From: JANSWY01 sp965228955
Lineage (GTDB): Bacteria > Bacteroidota > Bacteroidia > Cytophagales > Cyclobacteriaceae
DNA length: 64,000 bases
Reading direction: 5' to 3'
NCBI GenBank assembly: GCA_965228955.1
Contig: OZ245848.1
Location: 1,240,001 to 1,304,000, forward strand
Below are positions 27,083 to 34,401 of the stretch, piece after piece (within the stretch, counting starts at the first letter, position 1; every line of letters starts with the position of its first letter). The position numbers and the translations under genes are program-made. Below the pieces are notes generated by a model. The model did not search any database. It was not told the DNA's origin and saw only the letters and a list, made by a program, of their open reading frames with translations.

Positions 27083-28065
27083 TGACGGGACATTCGAATC
27101 ATAACGACCTAATTGACAGCTTCCTGAGCGGCGGCATGAGTGCCTCTGAACAAGCGGAGTTTGAGCACATGCTCAATTCTGATCCGCTATTGAAAGAGGA
27201 GTTCATGTTTCAGAAAGAGATAGTTAATGGAATCAAAGAGTATAGGAGAGATCAAATGAAACATCGACTTAACCAAATTACCATTGGTGTTGGTGTGACT
27301 GGACTTTTACTAAACTCGGGCTTATCAAAAGTATTGGCTGCTGTAGGAACTATTGGTTTCATTGGAGTTGGTTCTTACTTTGTAGTGGAAGAACTAAGTG
27401 ATGATAACACAGCAGATACAATTTCAACCCTGGACCTATCTATCGACTCACCAAAGGAGTTTTCTGAAGAGGCATTTGTGTTTGAAATGCCATTAAATGA
27501 AGACATTGCGGAAGTTAATGAACAGAAGCAGGAAAGTATTAATGAAAGTAATAAGAGAACAAACTCAGTAGCTCAAACTGAAACTACTAAAATAACTAAC
27601 ATAGTAGTTGAAGAAGAGTCAAAAGAAAGTCTTCTGATTGCTGAGGAAGTAGAAATTGCTGAGAAAGTAAAACAAGCAAACTTTAATGTGCCAAGTATGG
27701 ATGAACTTGGTAATGACGAAGAAACCCTGAACGGAATAGATATTACACTCCCTGACAGTAACCAACCTGTTACCACTAAGGAAGAGGCAAACAAGGAGAT
27801 CGAAGTAGAGAATGTGAGACAAACTAAATACGACTTACATTACAAGTTCTTTAGTGGTAAACTTTTCTTATATGGTGACTTCAATAGTATACCATATGAA
27901 TTGTTGGAAATTAATTCTGGAGCAATTAGAAATCTCTATTTATTCCATGATGATGTTTACTACCAGTTGAGTCAATTCGAAAAGAATGTTGTTCCGCTAA
28001 AACCAATTAGGGACAAGGAATTAATAAGCGAACTGGAGATCATAAGAAAAAACAAAATTGACTAA
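27082..28065 (+). CDS. Putative anti-sigma factor, single-pass membrane protein
   Basis: A 327-residue protein with three parts. Residues 1-60 (NDLIDSFLSGGMSASEQAEF, NSDPLLKEEFMFQKEI) are a helical domain of the kind found at the N-terminus of anti-sigma factors, without the zinc-binding HCC motif. A hydrophobic stretch at about residues 70-100 is the membrane anchor. Residues 105-250 are acidic and low in complexity, and the last ~75 residues (KYDLHYKFFSGKLFLYGDF) look globular. It starts on the last base of the sigma-factor stop codon. The anti-sigma call rests on position and architecture; I do not recognise the C-terminal domain. Confidence 0.68.
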   Translation: MTGHSNHNDLIDSFLSGGMSASEQAEFEHMLNSDPLLKEEFMFQKEIVNGIKEYRRDQMKHRLNQITIGVGVTGLLLNSGLSKVLAAVGTIGFIGVGSYFVVEELSDDNTADTISTLDLSIDSPKEFSEEAFVFEMPLNEDIAEVNEQKQESINESNKRTNSVAQTETTKITNIVVEEESKESLLIAEEVEIAEKVKQANFNVPSMDELGNDEETLNGIDITLPDSNQPVTTKEEANKEIEVENVRQTKYDLHYKFFSGKLFLYGDFNSIPYELLEINSGAIRNLYLFHDDVYYQLSQFEKNVVPLKPIRDKELISELEIIRKNKID

Positions 28066-28070
28066 TATTA

Positions 28071-28096
28071 AAATCCCGAGAAATCGGGATTTTTTA
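28071..28096 (+). terminator. Intrinsic terminator after the sigma/anti-sigma pair
   Basis: A perfect 9-bp stem, AAATCCCGA and TCGGGATTT, closed by a GAAA tetraloop (28071-28092) and followed by a T run. It ends the sigma/anti-sigma operon 6 bp after the stop codon and separates it from ftsX. Confidence 0.85.
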
Positions 28097-28144
28097 TTTT
28101 GAGCTCTTCACTACTGCTAAGGTTATTTTATTAATTTTGGGGCG

Positions 28145-29041
28145 ATGGCTGCAGCAGAGAAAAAATATCGAAAGAAAAAACTAGGTAGTTATCCATTTGT
28201 CAGTGTTGTCTTTAGTATTTCAATAACCCTTTTTGTTCTTGGCGTTTTTGGATACTTAATGATTAATGCAACTGAGATTACCAGAACCATCAGGGAAAGT
28301 GTACAATTGCAGGTTTACCTCAGAAAGAACGTCTCTGAAAGTGAAATGCTTCGCTTTAATAAAACGCTTTCTGCAAAGGAATATGTTCTGGTAAAAGATG
28401 GTCAACCAAAAGTTCAAACAATATCAAAAGAAGAGGCCGCAGAAGAGTATAAACAGGTATTAGGAGAAGATTTTGTGGAGTTTCTTGGGGAGAATCCATT
28501 ACGGGATGTGATTATATTAAACATTCAAAGTGAATATCATCATCCAGATAGCCTGCAGAAGATTAAAGCAGAAATAAGCAAGAGTTCAGGTGTATTTGAA
28601 GTTGACTATCAACAGAATATGGTGAAGCAGATTAATGATAACCTCAAGGTAATATCAGCTGCGTTGTTAGGGTTTGCGTTGACATTACTTGTAGCTGCGC
28701 TCATTTTAATTAACAATACTATCAAACTTGCGTTATTCTCTCAAAGGTTTTTGATCAGAAGTATGCAGCTTGTTGGAGCGACATCAGGGTTTATTCAGGG
28801 GCCGTTTTTAAGAAGGGCTGTACTGTATGGGTTCTTTTCGGCAATAATAGCTTCTGGTATTCTTTATTCAATTATTCTTTATTTGAATAATGAGCTTCCA
28901 GAGTTGCAAGCGCTTCAAAGTAACCAAAGTCTATTAATTTTGTTTGCCTCTATTATTGTCCTTGGAATGTTGGTTGGGTTCGGTAGTAGCTACAGGGCTG
29001 TAAATAAGTATTTAAAAATGTCTCTTGACGAATTGTATTAA
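28145..29041 (+). CDS. ftsX: Cell division protein FtsX (permease-like)
   Basis: A 298-residue membrane protein with one N-terminal helix (about residues 20-42), a periplasmic domain of about 120 residues (IRESVQLQVYLRKNVSE, then SKEEAAEEYKQVLGEDFVEFLGENPL) and three C-terminal helices (NTIKLALFSQRFLIRSMQLVGAT). This matches FtsX, which with the ATPase FtsE activates cell-wall hydrolysis at the septum. No ftsE lies next to it; the LolD-like ATPase at 41.4 kb is a different transporter type. The gene begins the dense run with DUF3098, uppP, truB and ribF that is a conserved Bacteroidota arrangement. Confidence 0.92.
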   Translation: MAAAEKKYRKKKLGSYPFVSVVFSISITLFVLGVFGYLMINATEITRTIRESVQLQVYLRKNVSESEMLRFNKTLSAKEYVLVKDGQPKVQTISKEEAAEEYKQVLGEDFVEFLGENPLRDVIILNIQSEYHHPDSLQKIKAEISKSSGVFEVDYQQNMVKQINDNLKVISAALLGFALTLLVAALILINNTIKLALFSQRFLIRSMQLVGATSGFIQGPFLRRAVLYGFFSAIIASGILYSIILYLNNELPELQALQSNQSLLILFASIIVLGMLVGFGSSYRAVNKYLKMSLDELY

Positions 29042-29253
29042 TGATGGAAAATAAAGAAAAGTTTGCCTTTCAAAGAATCAACTACATATTGATGTTGGTG
29101 GGGATTGCAGTATTGATGTTGGGCTTTATCATCATGGCCAATGATAGTGAAACTTATGGTTTTGGTTTTATGGGACTAACACTTGGACCAATTGTAGTAA
29201 TGCTTGGGTTCATTACCGAGTTTTTCGCCATCATGTACAAACCGAAAAAGTAA
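29041..29253 (+). CDS. DUF3098 small membrane protein
   Basis: A 70-residue protein with two membrane helices (about residues 13-33 and 40-64) joined by a short loop. It matches DUF3098, a small Bacteroidota family that regularly sits between ftsX and uppP. The function is unknown; location suggests cell envelope assembly. It starts on the last base of the ftsX stop codon, and uppP follows after 3 bp, so all three are read from one transcript. Confidence 0.88.
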   Translation: MMENKEKFAFQRINYILMLVGIAVLMLGFIIMANDSETYGFGFMGLTLGPIVVMLGFITEFFAIMYKPKK

Positions 29254-29256
29254 TCA

Positions 29257-30048
29257 ATGGATTTATTGGAAGCGATAATCTTAGGGATTATCCAGGGATT
29301 GACTGAGTTTTTGCCAGTCAGTAGTAGTGGGCATATTGAACTTGGGACCGCTATATTAAACATTCAGACCACAGATAGTTTACTTTTTTCGGTCGTTGTA
29401 CATGCTGCAACTGCTCTCAGTACCATTTTAGTGTTTAGGAAAGATATTCTGCACATTCTGGATGAACTGTTTCAGTTTAAGTGGAATGAATCCACAGAAT
29501 TTGTATTGAAGATCATGATATCCATTATACCAATCGCTATCGTTGGAGTATTTTTTGAAGATCAGATTGAGGCTTTATTTGGTGGGAATGTAATGTTGGT
29601 AGGCTCAATGTTAATTCTAACAGGTCTATTATTATCATTTACATATTTTCAGAAGTCCAACGATGGGAAAATGACCTATCTATCAGCACTTATTGTTGGA
29701 ATAGCTCAGTCAATTGCTATTCTTCCAGGAGTATCAAGATCAGGAGCAACTATAGCAACTGCACTGATTCTAGGAATAGATAGGGAAAGAGCAGCCAGAT
29801 TCTCCTTTCTTATGGTTCTAGTTCCAATTATTGGAGCTTCTATCTTGAAGTTTAGAGACTATTTACAACAACCAACAGCTGATCAGGGAATTGGAGGTAT
29901 AGTGTTGTTTGCTGGTTTTTTAGCAGCTTTTGTATTTGGCTATTTAGCATGTAAATGGATGCTAGGTATTGTTAGAAAAGGAAAGCTGATCTATTTCGCT
30001 ATTTACTGTTTTGTAGTGGGAGTTATCTCAATTGTTACTCAATTATAG
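29257..30048 (+). CDS. uppP: Undecaprenyl-diphosphatase (UppP/BacA)
   Basis: A 263-residue integral membrane enzyme with about eight helices that removes a phosphate from undecaprenyl diphosphate to recycle the lipid carrier for peptidoglycan and surface glycans. The N-terminus has the BacA motif GLTEFLPVSSSGH (residues 14-26) and the second signature PGVSRSGATIATAL lies near residue 160. Loss of either motif abolishes activity in characterised members; both are intact. Its 3' end overlaps truB by 17 bp if truB starts at ATG 30032. Confidence 0.96.
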   Translation: MDLLEAIILGIIQGLTEFLPVSSSGHIELGTAILNIQTTDSLLFSVVVHAATALSTILVFRKDILHILDELFQFKWNESTEFVLKIMISIIPIAIVGVFFEDQIEALFGGNVMLVGSMLILTGLLLSFTYFQKSNDGKMTYLSALIVGIAQSIAILPGVSRSGATIATALILGIDRERAARFSFLMVLVPIIGASILKFRDYLQQPTADQGIGGIVLFAGFLAAFVFGYLACKWMLGIVRKGKLIYFAIYCFVVGVISIVTQL

Positions 30049-30733
30049 ACACGTGGAGGATTTAAAGGAACAATTTGCTGAAGGTAAGGCCATTCTAATA
30101 GATAAGCCTTTGGATTGGACCTCCTTTGATGTTGTCAAAAAAATCCGCAACAATATAAAGATCAAAAAAGTCGGACATGCTGGTACTTTGGACCCTTTAG
30201 CAACGGGCTTATTAATTGTCTGCACAGGAAAATTCACGAAACGTATTGAGCATTATCAGGGACTGAAGAAGGAGTATACTGGAATAATAGAACTAGGTAA
30301 GACAACTCCGTCTTATGATCTTGAGACTGCATTTGATAAAGAGTTTTCAATTGAACACATAGAGGAGCAAGATATTCAGAATGCTGCCACTTCCTTAACA
30401 GGGGAAATCAAACAAGTTCCACCTGTGTTTTCTGCAATAAAAGTAGGGGGTGAGAGAGTATATAATAAGGCCAGGAGGAAGGAAAATGTTAAGCTGGACC
30501 CCAGAAGTGTAACAATACACGAATTTGAGATTACAAAAATCGCAATGCCTGAAGTTCATTTCAGAGTAGTTTGCTCAAAAGGAACCTACATCAGAAGTCT
30601 GGCGAGAGATTTTGGAGTAATTCTGGAATCCGGTGCATATCTTAAATCTCTCAGGAGAACGAAGATTGGAGAATATTCAGTAGATGATGCGGATGATATT
30701 GATCAATTCATTAAAACATTAAATAACCAATAA
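30032..30733 (+). CDS. truB: tRNA pseudouridine(55) synthase TruB
   Basis: A 233-residue enzyme that makes pseudouridine at position 55 of tRNAs. The catalytic Asp is D54 in GHAGTLDPLATGLL, preceded by the KPLDWTSFDVV loop; a KGTYIRSLARDFG motif follows near residue 185. The RNA-binding PUA domain of longer homologues is absent, as in other short bacterial TruB. The start used here is ATG 30032, inside uppP. A GTG at 30053, five bases after the uppP stop, would lose only seven residues and is equally plausible. Confidence 0.94.
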   Translation: MLLNYRHVEDLKEQFAEGKAILIDKPLDWTSFDVVKKIRNNIKIKKVGHAGTLDPLATGLLIVCTGKFTKRIEHYQGLKKEYTGIIELGKTTPSYDLETAFDKEFSIEHIEEQDIQNAATSLTGEIKQVPPVFSAIKVGGERVYNKARRKENVKLDPRSVTIHEFEITKIAMPEVHFRVVCSKGTYIRSLARDFGVILESGAYLKSLRRTKIGEYSVDDADDIDQFIKTLNNQ

Positions 30734-30744
30734 GAACATATAAT

Positions 30745-31683
30745 ATGATTGTACTTGAAGGAGCGGACAAATTCAAAAAGCACGATCATACAGTAGTTAC
30801 TATTGGTACATTTGATGGAGTCCATTTCGGACATCAAAAAATCCTTAAAAAGATTATCAATCAAGCCAAAACGGATAATGGAATAAGTGTTGTTGTCACG
30901 TTTTGGCCCCATCCAAGATTTGTTCTTGAGGGTCCTGATAGTAAATTGAAGCTACTAACAACATTCGAGGAAAAGGCTCAAATTCTGGAGGAAATTGGAA
31001 TCGATGTTATTGTGAAAATCCCCTTTACATTAGAATTTTCGAAAACTACCTCAGAAGAATTTATTCAAAATACTCTCATCAGGAGTTTGGGCACATCTAA
31101 GTTGGTAATCGGGTATGATCATCATTTCGGAAAGGATAGAGAAGGAAGTTTTGATTATTTGAAAGAAAACTCTGAGAGATTCGGTTTTGAAGTGGAGGAA
31201 ATACCTCGTCAGGATATTGATCACGTTGGAGTAAGCTCTACCAGAATACGCAAAGCCTTAATGGAAGGGGATATCATTACAACAACTGAGTATTTAGGTC
31301 GCCCATATCATTTTACAGGGGAAGTCATACATGGAGAGAAAATGGGCAGAAACTTAGGGTACCCAACTGCCAATATAAAACCTACTGAGCACTACAAGGT
31401 GTTGCCTGGAGATGGTGTTTATGCTGTGAAGGCCAGACTCAAGAATGGAGATTTCTATGGTATGTTATATATCGGAAATAAACCGACCTTATCCGGTAAA
31501 CGTAAATCTATAGAAGTTAATATCTTTGATTTTGACGAAGAGATTTATGGGCATCAGATTGAAATAATCATGTTGGATCAGCTTAGAGGAGATATTAAAT
31601 TTCCAGGTTTGGAAGAGCTGAAAGCCCAATTAGCACGAGATAAACAGAACGCATTAGCTATAATAAATAACCTACCCCAATGA
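30745..31683 (+). CDS. ribF: Bifunctional riboflavin kinase/FAD synthetase RibF
   Basis: A 312-residue enzyme that phosphorylates riboflavin to FMN and adenylates FMN to FAD. The N-terminal half is the adenylyltransferase (GTFDGVHFGHQKIL at about residues 22-35, SSTRIRKALMEGD near residue 165). The C-terminal half is the kinase (GRNLGYPTANIKP, GVYAVKARL, then the final Arg-rich helix). The order and length are standard. It follows truB after 11 bp and overlaps the start of the CoA-transferase A gene by 4 bp, so the transcript continues. Confidence is high. Confidence 0.96.
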   Translation: MIVLEGADKFKKHDHTVVTIGTFDGVHFGHQKILKKIINQAKTDNGISVVVTFWPHPRFVLEGPDSKLKLLTTFEEKAQILEEIGIDVIVKIPFTLEFSKTTSEEFIQNTLIRSLGTSKLVIGYDHHFGKDREGSFDYLKENSERFGFEVEEIPRQDIDHVGVSSTRIRKALMEGDIITTTEYLGRPYHFTGEVIHGEKMGRNLGYPTANIKPTEHYKVLPGDGVYAVKARLKNGDFYGMLYIGNKPTLSGKRKSIEVNIFDFDEEIYGHQIEIIMLDQLRGDIKFPGLEELKAQLARDKQNALAIINNLPQ

Positions 31684-32375
31684 TTAATAAAGTTGTAAAG
31701 AACGCTACTGAAGCCGTTCAGGATATCCCAAATGATGCCACTCTGATGTTAGGCGGATTTGGACTTTGTGGTATACCTGAAAACTGCATTTCTGCTTTGG
31801 TAGAATTAGGTATTAAGGGACTTACCTGCATCTCAAATAATGCTGGAGTTGATGATTTCGGTATTGGCTTGATGCTTAAAACCCGACAGGTAAAGAAAAT
31901 GATCTCTTCCTATGTAGGTGAGAATGCTGAGTTCGAAAGACAATTATTGTCAGGAGAACTAGAAGTTGATTTGATTCCACAAGGAAGTTTAGCTGAAAGA
32001 GTAAGAGCTGGTGGAGCAGGAATACCTGCGTTTTTCACTCCTGCTGGATATGGTACTGAAGTTGCTGAAGGTAAGGAAACCCGTGAGTTTGATGGTAAAA
32101 TGTATCTTCTGGAAAGCTGGTTAAGAGCTGATTTTTCACTTGTGAAAGCATGGAAAGGTGATACGGCAGGTAACCTAATTTACAAAGGGACTGCCAGAAA
32201 CTTTAATCCGATGATGGCTACAGCAGGGAAAATTACTATTGCAGAGGTAGAAGAGTTAGTTCCAGCTGGCGAATTAGATCCAAACCAAATCCATACTCCA
32301 GGAATATATGTTCAGAGAATCTTCCAGGGAGAAGGATACGAGAAAAGAATTGAACAACGAACTGTAACGCCCTAA
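31680..32375 (+). CDS. scoA: 3-oxoacid CoA-transferase subunit A
   Basis: A 231-residue alpha subunit of a succinyl-CoA:acetoacetate-type CoA-transferase, which activates acetoacetate using succinyl-CoA. The family signature GGFGLCGIPENCI (about residues 26-38) is clear; ISNNAGVDDFGIGLML and the later PAGYGTEVAEGKETREF segment are typical of the A chain. Subunit B follows 18 bp downstream. Acetoacetate from the fumarylacetoacetase reaction (9-10 kb) is a possible substrate, which is an inference from co-occurrence in the genome. Confidence 0.93.
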   Translation: MINKVVKNATEAVQDIPNDATLMLGGFGLCGIPENCISALVELGIKGLTCISNNAGVDDFGIGLMLKTRQVKKMISSYVGENAEFERQLLSGELEVDLIPQGSLAERVRAGGAGIPAFFTPAGYGTEVAEGKETREFDGKMYLLESWLRADFSLVKAWKGDTAGNLIYKGTARNFNPMMATAGKITIAEVEELVPAGELDPNQIHTPGIYVQRIFQGEGYEKRIEQRTVTP

Positions 32376-32393
32376 ACCCAAAACAACAGACCC

Positions 32394-33053
32394 ATGTTAG
32401 ATAAAATTGGAATTGCGAAAAGAATAGCACAGGAAATTAGGGATGGTTATTATATCAATTTGGGAATTGGTATACCTACTCTTGTCGCAAATTATATCCC
32501 AGATAACCTGAATATTGTATTGCAATCAGAAAACGGATTGCTTGGAATTGGTCCTTTTCCTAAAGAAGAGGATGTAGATGCTGATTTAATCAATGCAGGA
32601 AAGCAAACAATTAGTATGTTAAATGGTTCTTCATTATTCAGTTCGGCGGAAAGCTTTGCCATGATTAGAGGTGGTCATGTGGATTTGACAATCCTGGGTG
32701 CAATGGAAGTTTCTGAAAATGGTGATATCGCCAACTGGAAAATACCTGGCAAAATGGTCAAAGGAATGGGAGGAGCGATGGATTTGGTTGCATCTGCAGA
32801 TAACATCATTGTGGCTATGCAGCATAAGAGTAGATCAGGAGCCTCTAAATTGCTTAAGGAATGTACTTTGCCTATTACAGGTATCAATTGTGTAAATAAG
32901 ATCGTTACAGATATGGCAGTCCTTGATGTTTTACCGGAAGGAGGTTTTAAATTATTGGAAAGAGCACCTGGTGTTTCTGTACAAGAAATAAAAGATTCCA
33001 CAGAAGGGACTTTAATAATTGAAGGAGATATTCCTGAAATGAAAATTAACTAG
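32394..33053 (+). CDS. scoB: 3-oxoacid CoA-transferase subunit B
   Basis: A 219-residue beta subunit that carries the catalytic glutamate of the CoA-transferase, E46 in LQSENGLLGIGP. INLGIGIPTLVANY and GGHVDLTILGAMEVSENGDIANW are further family segments, and the length matches beta subunits of the two-chain enzymes. It forms a complex with the A chain encoded upstream. An M48 protease gene follows after 2 bp. Confidence 0.94.
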   Translation: MLDKIGIAKRIAQEIRDGYYINLGIGIPTLVANYIPDNLNIVLQSENGLLGIGPFPKEEDVDADLINAGKQTISMLNGSSLFSSAESFAMIRGGHVDLTILGAMEVSENGDIANWKIPGKMVKGMGGAMDLVASADNIIVAMQHKSRSGASKLLKECTLPITGINCVNKIVTDMAVLDVLPEGGFKLLERAPGVSVQEIKDSTEGTLIIEGDIPEMKIN

Positions 33054-33055
33054 AT

Positions 33056-33862
33056 ATGAAAAAGTTAGTACTTGTTGGATTAATAATGTCTGTTGTTCTG
33101 GCGATAAGCTGTGGTGATGATGGGCCAGTATTCTTCTCAATCGAAGATGACATAGCATTAGGAAAACAAGTGCGAGATCAAATTGCGGAGGATACCACCT
33201 TCGTAATACTGGACCCTGAGCAATATGCTTTTGCATATAATTTTATGTATGCAATGCGTGATGAAATTCTGGCATCTCCTGAAATACAGTATGATACATT
33301 GTTTGAGTGGGAGATTTATATCATTCATGACGATGAAACATTAAATGCATTTGCAACACCTGGAGGGTACATTTATGTATATACAGGGCTCATCAAATTT
33401 TTGGAACAATCTGATGATCTGGCAGGAGTTTTAGGTCATGAAATTGCTCATTCTGATAGAAGACATAGCGTTAGACAATTGCAGACGCAGCTAGGTATTT
33501 CTACTTTACTTAGCATTGCGCTTGGAGAAGACCCAGATAAATTATCTGAAGTCGTAGGAACCATTTCGGGCAACCTTGCAGGTTTGACCTTTAGTCGAAA
33601 TCATGAATCGGAAGCTGATGAGTATTCAGTAAGGTATTTGGAAAGTACTCCTTATCAGTGTGATGGAGCAAAGTCATTTTTTGAGAAGTTATTAGAAGAA
33701 GAATTAACAGGTTCACAACCTGCATTCTTAAGTACACATCCTGACCCTGAGGATAGGGTTGAAGATATTAGTGCATTGGCAGGGACATTTCCGTCTTGTA
33801 CAGGGAAGGCTCAAGTCAATCAGCAATCATTTTTGAGTTTGAAAGTTAATTTACCTAGATAA
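33056..33862 (+). CDS. M48-family metalloprotease lipoprotein
   Basis: A 268-residue protein with an N-terminal lipoprotein signal; the likely lipidated cysteine is C19 in AISCGDDG. The zinc motif HEIAH (H128, E129, H132) and the downstream ESEAD (residues 184-188) are those of M48 peptidases such as BepA/Oma1. Members degrade or chaperone misassembled outer membrane proteins. The CGDD start is like lipoproteins exported to the surface in Bacteroidota, so it could be surface exposed; this is an inference. It starts 2 bp after the CoA-transferase and is followed by gldC. Confidence 0.9.
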   Translation: MKKLVLVGLIMSVVLAISCGDDGPVFFSIEDDIALGKQVRDQIAEDTTFVILDPEQYAFAYNFMYAMRDEILASPEIQYDTLFEWEIYIIHDDETLNAFATPGGYIYVYTGLIKFLEQSDDLAGVLGHEIAHSDRRHSVRQLQTQLGISTLLSIALGEDPDKLSEVVGTISGNLAGLTFSRNHESEADEYSVRYLESTPYQCDGAKSFFEKLLEEELTGSQPAFLSTHPDPEDRVEDISALAGTFPSCTGKAQVNQQSFLSLKVNLPR

Positions 33863-33864
33863 AG

Positions 33865-34200
33865 ATGAAAAAATCTAAGATTTGGATAGAAGTAGAATTG
33901 GACGAGAATAACATTCCGGAAAAAATTCAATGGGATGCAGATGAAAAAGGAGATGAAGGGCTTACAGAAACCAAATCAATGAGCCTTGCACTTTGGGATG
34001 CTGATCAGAAGAATACTATGAGAATTGATCTTTGGAGTAAAGACATGCCGGTAGATGAAATGAAAAGGTTTTACATCGATTGTATCGGAGGTATTGCTCA
34101 GAGTGCTTTGAACAGTACCGGAGATGAATACATTAATGCTGAATTGAATGCAGTTTGCGATAAACTAATCAAACACCTACAAGACGAACTGAATCAATAA
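33865..34200 (+). CDS. gldC: Gliding motility protein GldC
   Basis: A 111-residue soluble protein matching GldC across its length: KIWIEVELDENNIPEKIQWDAD at the start, LALWDADQKNTMRIDLW in the middle, and the closing helix with LNAVCDKLIKHLQDEL. GldC is an accessory gliding protein in Flavobacterium johnsoniae, where mutants have reduced motility; its biochemical role is unknown. It starts 2 bp after the M48 gene, so it probably shares the upstream transcript. Presence alone does not prove the cell glides, since non-gliding Bacteroidota also carry it. Confidence 0.87.
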   Translation: MKKSKIWIEVELDENNIPEKIQWDADEKGDEGLTETKSMSLALWDADQKNTMRIDLWSKDMPVDEMKRFYIDCIGGIAQSALNSTGDEYINAELNAVCDKLIKHLQDELNQ

Positions 34201-34401
34201 TACCCCTTGTTGTCCTCTGTGATAAATTTTTAATTAACTGGTCTTGCAGATTACATAAATTTCCAAATTTTCTCTGGAAACGTTTGCTCATTGCGTAATT
34301 TCTAAGAAAATATTATGCATGCAGAGTAATTTTCGTTGGTTTGTAAATTTAAAATCTGTAATATTAGAGTGTCGAAAAATATTCGCCCAAAAACGAATCA
34401 C

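Noticed and set aside
34336..34401. N-terminal extension of the TonB receptor
   Set aside because: It lacks a signal-peptide pattern; the ATG at 34402 gives a standard signal peptide.
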